From Pterobdella sp. o SKG-2022 (lineage: Eukaryota; Annelida; Clitellata; Hirudinida; Piscicolidae), in the NCBI GenBank assembly GCA_964035795.1, contig OZ038321.1:2475921-2539920 (forward strand): 64,000 nucleotides of DNA, given 5' to 3'. The position numbers were made by a program, and so were the translations under genes. The notes beneath the pieces are model-generated. The model was not told the DNA's origin, did no database searches, and saw only the letters and a list, made by a program, of their open reading frames with translations. Position 1 is the first letter of the stretch, and every line of letters begins with the position of its first letter. Below, one piece after another: positions 61,101 to 64,000 of the stretch.

Positions 61101-62490
61101 AAGTAATGAATTATTTCGGAATATAAAATCAGTTGGACTCTGAAGAAATTTTGCACCCAAGTGCACACCAAAAGTTTCCAGTGTGCAAGGCTCAAATGGT
61201 CTTTGATGGTTTGAGTTTTGAGTATTGCATGCGCCGGAAAGGTTAAATTGAAAAATTTTTCGTATTAAAATGTATTATAAACAGCTAAAAACGTTTTAAA
61301 AGTTAATATTTATTGATGACATAAAAAGACTATAAAAATTTATTGCCTTTCTGAAGTTTGTTAGAAAGGTAAATTTTCTTAACTTTTTTAAAATTACATT
61401 ATAAAAGCTTTTAAATATTATTAAAAAACGATAATGATAAATCACAATGAAATGCCAAACAGAGAGTAGTTCTATGTATTTCCCGTCATTTCAGGCTTCA
61501 AAATACAGCAAAAAAAACAAGTTTTACCACGTTTGAAAATGAAATAAAAGCTTGCGTATTTTTCGCTTTGAACTTACGAAAGAAGATGAGATGATCTTTT
61601 TTCTTTCACTTCGAGAGCAAATACAAAATTTTTTACTTTTAAGTTGAAGAGTTTCAAAAGAACCGCAAAATTTCTCTATTTTTTGTATGTATGGTTTTAT
61701 ATTGCGTTAGTTCATTATAACAATTACTTTCCAAACGAAGCAAAAAATTTTCAAAAATATTGTAAAATCTAATTATTTAAACTTAGACAATTTTTTTGTA
61801 ATTTTTCATAAATTAATTATTTATTATTGTCTTAGTTCTAAATAACAAAGGATTTCTTACTTATCAAACGAGTTATTATATGAATGAAAGCAAGTTGAGT
61901 AAAAATCACATGATTAATTTTAATTCATTCCTAGATCGGGATATAAATCAAAATAAATATTCATCAAGTGCTTTATTAATATAGCTTTTATGCTCTACTT
62001 CCATTTTTATATCTAGCTTCACTTTTCCCGCAGGTGAAAAGCGCTTTAGATATGAAAATTCTAGAATTCTTTATTAGATATTCAATCTAATGATTAAACT
62101 GTAAAATCGAGACTCGTCATGGTGTTAAAACTTTGATTTTCTGATGTGTTCTTTGGATTGAGGGTGTCATTTGTATTCTGAACAAACACAAGGGCCAAAG
62201 TCCAAAAATTAATTAATTTTAAATTATTTTCCGAATTCAGCTCAGTGTTTATTTGGAATAATAAAACTTTTTTATTGAAACTAAATTACTCCAAAAAGAT
62301 AATTAGTTAGTCAAAAAACCGAGGCCAGATATAGAATAGATATTATGCACTAGAGACTGAAAAATTTAAAGATGAAGAAAAGCTTTTTGTGAATTCTTGT
62401 TTAAAAGTTGAAAATGTTATTTCCTTTGTTTCTTAAAAATACATTTATCAGTCTCAATTGAGACTGTGAATAACGACCTTCAATTAATTA
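58131..62490. other. Gene-poor AT-rich DNA
   Basis: About 4.4 kb with no supported exon, RNA gene or repeat family. A 64-codon ORF at 59,400-59,594 (+) is not recognised and its codon content looks random. Confidence 0.5.
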
Positions 62491-62699
62491 TATAAGGAAC
62501 CATTTAAAATGCGCATCTCCAAACATATACACATGATATATGGAATATTTATCACGTGGAAAAAGGGAATTAACATATACAAAATGTTGCAAACAACACA
62601 CATTAACTTCGCTCAAAAAAAGTTTTTGAGAAAATAGAGAAAAAAATGCAGGAAACAAATAACAAGGTGATGAAAAGTGTTGAATTGTTTGCAGAAGAA

Positions 62700-62975
62700 T
62701 GAAAAAAAAGCCACGTTTTTCTGTTTGGATTTCCATGGAGAATGCCTCAGATTCTTGTGGTGAGGGTAGTACTTGAAAGCATGAACTGAACTGGCAATTG
62801 AAAGTTGTGAAGCGTTAAGATGAGAATCGTTTTTCTTGGAACCTTGGATTATTCCAGCTTGACTCATGGATGCATCAGAGAGCACTTGTAAAATTTCGCT
62901 TTCTGTAATGGTTATCGATTTTAATACTTTTTTTGCAAATCGATTAGTTTTCATTGTACCCAGGAAGATTAACAT
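62700..62975 (-). CDS. Possible exon of an unrecognised gene
   Basis: A 120-codon minus-strand ORF starts at 62,975. Its first 85 or so codons look protein-like: a charged, helical 'FAKKVLKSITITESEILQVL' stretch, then a Ser/Asn-rich part and a basic 'KYYPHHKNLRHSPWKSKQK'. The last third becomes Phe-rich and is probably read-through into non-coding DNA, so the exon may end near 62,705. I do not recognise the family, and a chance ORF is possible. Confidence 0.3.
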
Positions 62976-63052
62976 TTATGATTTTAAAAGCTTTTTATTG
63001 AACAAAGCAATCTTGTTTTCTGCTCAAAAAATTTGTTTTGGCGTCAATTGTA

Positions 63053-63156
63053 GAATGTAGCAAAAGCTTATGAAAATTCGCGTGCTTTACGAGCCAAGGA
63101 AATTTACGATTTGGAATATCGACTTGTGATGTTCGAAAAGTTAATTGAAATTATTA
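63053..63156 (+). CDS. Possible coiled-coil exon of an unrecognised gene
   Basis: After a plausible acceptor (ttgtag), an open frame encodes 'ENSRALRAKEIYDLEYRLVM' followed by 'FEKLIEIIN'. This is a charged, heptad-like helical peptide bounded by a possible donor (gttaat). A second similar stretch after 'gttttag' at 63,262 encodes 'ITVLEREPALQQFHEKVSK'. They could be neighbouring exons of a gene continuing past the window, but family and phase continuity are not established. Confidence 0.3.
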
Positions 63157-63349
63157 ATGTTAATAATAAAAAAACAAAAGATTTTCTTTAAAAAATTATC
63201 CGTTTTCAATTCACGACGTTCAATTATTTCCACTGTGCTAATTCAAAAAACTCTTGTTTTAGAGATAACTGTTTTAGAAAGAGAACCAGCTTTACAACAG
63301 TTTCATGAGAAAGTCAGCAAAACATGTTGCCATAAAATTTTTAAAATTT

Positions 63350-64000
63350 ATTGTCAAAAATTTCATAAATTCCTCAAAATTGTCTAGAGATTTAAATGCA
63401 GTTTTAAGATTCCAAGAACCTAAACAACCAAAAAATTCAAATCTGAAAAATTTCCAAATTGAAATAGTAACTTGAAGAAGATTGTTTCTTAAAAATTTGA
63501 AATTAAATACTCAATTTTGAAACAAATACTAGGTCACTGACAAGAATTTCTGCAAATTTTTTTTGTTTTTAAAGCTCACATAGATATGTTGATGAAGTTG
63601 GATAAAAAACTTTTCTACAAATTTCATTTGAAAGTTTTACTCCCATAAAATAAGTTTCAAGCTATTTCTTGGAAGTCTTAATGATCATTATCAAGTAACA
63701 TATAAGAGCACTTTTCAATTTCATATGCTTCAACAGGCATTTGTTAATGTTAAAATGCACACCTTTTATTAAGGGACTGAATATACAAAAGATAATTATA
63801 TTTATTTTGGCTTTCTATCAATTGATTTTCAAGAAGATAAATAAATAAATGTAAATACCTAGAATTTTGTAGATTTTCAAATTGCTCAAATGCATGAGAG
63901 AAGCAGATAATTTCTCAGGAAAATACATGGATAAATGAACATTTATACATCTTTTTAAACTAGCATATGCAGCAAAACAACCTATGCTGCATGCTCTCTT
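63350..64000. other. AT-rich DNA at window end
   Basis: No gene, repeat or RNA signal that I can support. Confidence 0.45.

Overview
The window is AT-rich nuclear DNA from an invertebrate animal. Genes are split by GT-AG introns of about 60 bases to almost 4 kb, the introns are full of microsatellites and decayed transposons, and the proteins (a laminin beta chain, USP5, a BPI/LBP-like protein, RPA3, a DUF229 sulfatase relative) form a metazoan set. The standard code is used. Nothing in the sequence fixes the phylum or species. All gene models below were spliced by eye; in each, exon phases agree and the summed coding length is a multiple of three.

Layout. 1-6,904: no gene, but tRNA-derived SINEs, palindromic MITE-like repeats and a broken LINE reverse transcriptase on the minus strand. 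6,905-16,336 (+): a complete ubiquitin-specific protease 5 (isopeptidase T) gene, 21 exons, 781 aa. 16,775-43,181 (+): a complete laminin beta chain gene, 38 exons, 1,773 aa, whose introns hold very large simple repeats (ATT, TTGA, and a 1.77 kb TTAC array). 44,041-46,218 (+): a secreted BPI/LBP-family protein, 5 exons, 481 aa. 46,996-51,600 (-): a type II membrane DUF229 sulfatase-like protein, 4 exons, 546 aa, that seems to have lost active-site motifs. 51,924-55,928 (+): the small replication protein A subunit (RPA3), 4 exons, 113 aa, divergent from the sulfatase gene with 323 bases between their start codons; its last intron hosts a broken LINE. About 57,060-58,130 (+): an internally deleted piggyBac transposase pseudogene. 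58,131-64,000: mostly featureless AT-rich DNA, with two weak candidate exons of unrecognised genes near 62.7 and 63.1 kb.

The genes are unrelated housekeeping or extracellular-matrix genes and do not form a pathway. The less ordinary content is the repeat landscape: a tRNA SINE with an (ATTACATT)-like tail, a second short dispersed family with a 'ggacatgtacagcagtataa' core, a palindromic family built on 'gaagcttttcgtaag', a second inverted-repeat family built on 'gtgaatcataaaaac', and LINE 3' ends that terminate in (GAT)n and appear to have seeded the GAT/CAT microsatellites. The possible loss of catalysis in the sulfatase-like protein is the most notable protein-level observation. No wholly new gene system was found.
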